This document shows positions 62,486-64,000 of a DNA stretch of 64,000 bases, piece after piece. A program made the translations under genes and the position numbers. Position 1 is the stretch's first letter; each line of letters starts with the position of its first letter. Below the pieces are notes generated by a model. That model did no database searches. It saw only the letters and a list, made by a program, of their open reading frames with translations, and was not told the origin of the DNA. The DNA comes from Anaerocolumna aminovalerica (GTDB taxonomy: Bacteria > Bacillota > Clostridia > Lachnospirales > Lachnospiraceae), in assembly GCF_900115365.1 (NCBI RefSeq), contig NZ_FOWD01000007.1:1-64000 (forward strand), in the 5' to 3' direction.

Positions 62486-64000
62486 ATGCAGAAAAAGTTA
62501 TTAGTTAGCTTTGTGGCTATTATATTTATTGCAATCGGTATCTCTATTGGTTCTTTTTGGATCAGAGGCTATCAATTTATTGATATGCAGAGCCAGGAAT
62601 CTCATTTGACACAGGCACAGTTAATTGGAGATATCTTTTCGAAAGAGCCTTTTGCTTCTACCATAGATTTTCATGATTTTGTGGAAGAATACAGTGAAAA
62701 ATACAGGGTAAGAATTACAATTATTGATAAATCAGGTGAAGTACTTGCAGATTCCAGTACTTCTGGGCATTTGGAAAATCATAAGGACAGAGATGAAATT
62801 ATAGGTGCTTTAAAGGGAGAACATGTAACGGTAAACCGATATTCTCAAACCATGAAGAAGAATTACTCTTATAGTGCGGTACCGGTATCTAATGGTTCGT
62901 TTAATGGAGTACTGCGTGTATCTTTGCCTTTATCCGCTTTATCTAAATTTGATAATGAGTTATTTAAAGCTACCATCTATGCAATTATTATATGTTTTCT
63001 GATTGCTACATTTGCGGCACTGGTGTTTACTAATATTTTGTTAAAGCCTATAGATGAAGTAACTAAAGCAGCAGTGAGAATTTCGGAAGGAAATTATAAA
63101 ACAAAGATTTATACCAGGGAAAAGAACCAAATTGGAAGACTGGCAGGTGCCTTTAATACTATGACAACAAACCTGAAAGAAACCATTGACAGTCTTACAC
63201 AAAGAAATATCGAACTGGAAGCTATGTTAACCAGTATGACCGGCGGTGTTGTGGCTATTGATGACTCCAATGAAATTCTATTCTTTAACAAAGCATTTTG
63301 TGATATTGTAAGACCTGTAAGCAATAAAATGCAAGGGCAGTCTTTATATAATATATTAAGAAATGCTGCCATATTCGATGCCATAGATGAGGTTAGAAAA
63401 ACCAATACCAACGTTACCATGGAAGGAATGTTGTTGTCGGACACCAATAAAAATATACGGGTTACAGCTACTCCGCTGGGAAGAGAAGATAAGAAGTGGT
63501 TTGGAGTATTGCTTATTATTGAGGATGTAACCCAGATTAAGAAATTAGAGCGTATGCGAAGCGACTTTGTATCTAATGTAACCCATGAATTAAAGACACC
63601 CCTTACCTCTATTCGAGGATTTATAGATACTTTAAAGAATGGTGCAATCAAAGATGAAAAAGTTGCAGCTAAATTTATTGATATTATAGATATTGAAGCA
63701 GAACGTTTATACGGTCTGATACAGGATATCTTACTGTTATCTGAGATTGAGTCCAAAAAAGATTATGATACCCAGCCTGTTGATATAAACCAATGTGCTT
63801 TAGAGGTTATTGACTTGTTGGAACCTAAACTTAACGGCAAGGTTGAAATAACATTCGAACCTCAACCAAAATTAAGACCGTTTATCTGTAATCCGGGACG
63901 GATGAAACAACTGCTTATTAATTTACTGGATAATGCAATCAAATATACGGAAGAAGGTAGAGTATCCCTAACTTGCCAGGAAGAAACAGACAGACTTATT
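62486..64000 (+). CDS. phoR: Sensor histidine kinase PhoR (3' end outside the window)
   Basis: 505 codons visible, no stop before the right edge. TM1 (about 4-25), an extracytoplasmic sensor domain (~27-160), TM2 (~165-188), HAMP ('LLKPIDEVTKAAVRISEGNY', ~190-240), PAS ('LEAMLTSMTGGVVAIDDSNEILFFNKAF', ~245-345), the phosphorylation His in 'NVTHELKTPLTSIRGF' near 367 and the ATPase start with N-box 'LLINLLDNAIKYT' near 485. Pairs with PhoP. Domain order is that of Gram-positive PhoR. Confidence 0.95.
   Translation, partial: MQKKLLVSFVAIIFIAIGISIGSFWIRGYQFIDMQSQESHLTQAQLIGDIFSKEPFASTIDFHDFVEEYSEKYRVRITIIDKSGEVLADSSTSGHLENHKDRDEIIGALKGEHVTVNRYSQTMKKNYSYSAVPVSNGSFNGVLRVSLPLSALSKFDNELFKATIYAIIICFLIATFAALVFTNILLKPIDEVTKAAVRISEGNYKTKIYTREKNQIGRLAGAFNTMTTNLKETIDSLTQRNIELEAMLTSMTGGVVAIDDSNEILFFNKAFCDIVRPVSNKMQGQSLYNILRNAAIFDAIDEVRKTNTNVTMEGMLLSDTNKNIRVTATPLGREDKKWFGVLLIIEDVTQIKKLERMRSDFVSNVTHELKTPLTSIRGFIDTLKNGAIKDEKVAAKFIDIIDIEAERLYGLIQDILLLSEIESKKDYDTQPVDINQCALEVIDLLEPKLNGKVEITFEPQPKLRPFICNPGRMKQLLINLLDNAIKYTEEGRVSLTCQEETDRLI

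Overview
The window comes from a low-GC, Gram-positive anaerobe of the Clostridia. The gene set (CdaA/YbbR, a glutaminyl-tRNA synthetase with a degenerate KMSKS loop, DUF2225 and probable DUF6062/DUF6106 proteins, CIRCE-controlled groESL, strong SD sites and -35/-10 promoters) fits Lachnospiraceae of the Anaerocolumna/Lachnoclostridium type. That placement is inference; no rRNA gene is present. Most of the window is chromosomal housekeeping DNA. The left edge carries the end of an integrated element.

Layout. 1-4200: the last codons of a tyrosine recombinase, then a promoter and a five-gene operon (ribbon-helix-helix regulator, four-TM coiled-coil protein, SPFH protein with five zinc ribbons, two paralogous TM/zinc-ribbon proteins). 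It resembles the membrane-stress YdjG-H-I module of Bacillus but has no PspA. 4400-6300: small enzymes (YkgJ-type Cys cluster protein, YfcE phosphodiesterase, isochorismatase-fold hydrolase). 6700-10700: two membrane proteins, the c-di-AMP synthase cdaA, its YbbR partner and HPr. 11000-13100: leuA with a strong promoter and a ~340-nt leader. 13100-15820: gene debris (group II intron 3' remnant, secreted and anchored orphans, broken genes). 16300-25100: teichoic-acid and surface polysaccharide genes (tagD, two CDP-glycerol glycerophosphotransferases, a glycosyltransferase, an LCP ligase, a polyprenyl sugar-phosphate transferase), with an MFS exporter inside. 25400-29560: HtrA protease, a four-copy 87-bp tandem repeat, clpX and a zinc-ribbon protein overlapping its end. 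29600-35400: complete branched-chain amino-acid ABC operon livJHMGF plus a cytidylate-kinase-like gene. 35400-45600: a GNAT pseudogene, a second MFS exporter, two aminotransferases (one hisC-like), a serine hydrolase, glnS, DUF2225. 45850-50600: groES-groEL, a membrane protein, guaB. 50600-56600 (mostly minus strand): MarR + UvrA-like ABC protein, a Nudix-GNAT fusion, an amidase, dCMP deaminase. 56700-64000: pstSCAB-phoU-phoP-phoR, with phoR running off the end.

The most unusual signal is not a protein. Two families of small structured repeats (called A and B here) sit in the gaps between genes, always on the strand of the downstream gene. Family A has two hairpins; the stem sequences differ between copies while pairing is kept. 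Family B ends in a short hairpin directly followed by a Shine-Dalgarno sequence exactly five bases before the start codon of three unrelated genes. Together they occupy three junctions of the pst-pho operon and stack three deep before an aminotransferase gene. Other points of interest are a 15-codon leader ORF with competing hairpins before an MFS exporter, PstA carrying a PDZ-like insertion, a ClpX with a repetitive charged N-terminal extension, and a 227-bp near-perfect palindrome that has a decayed relative elsewhere in the window.
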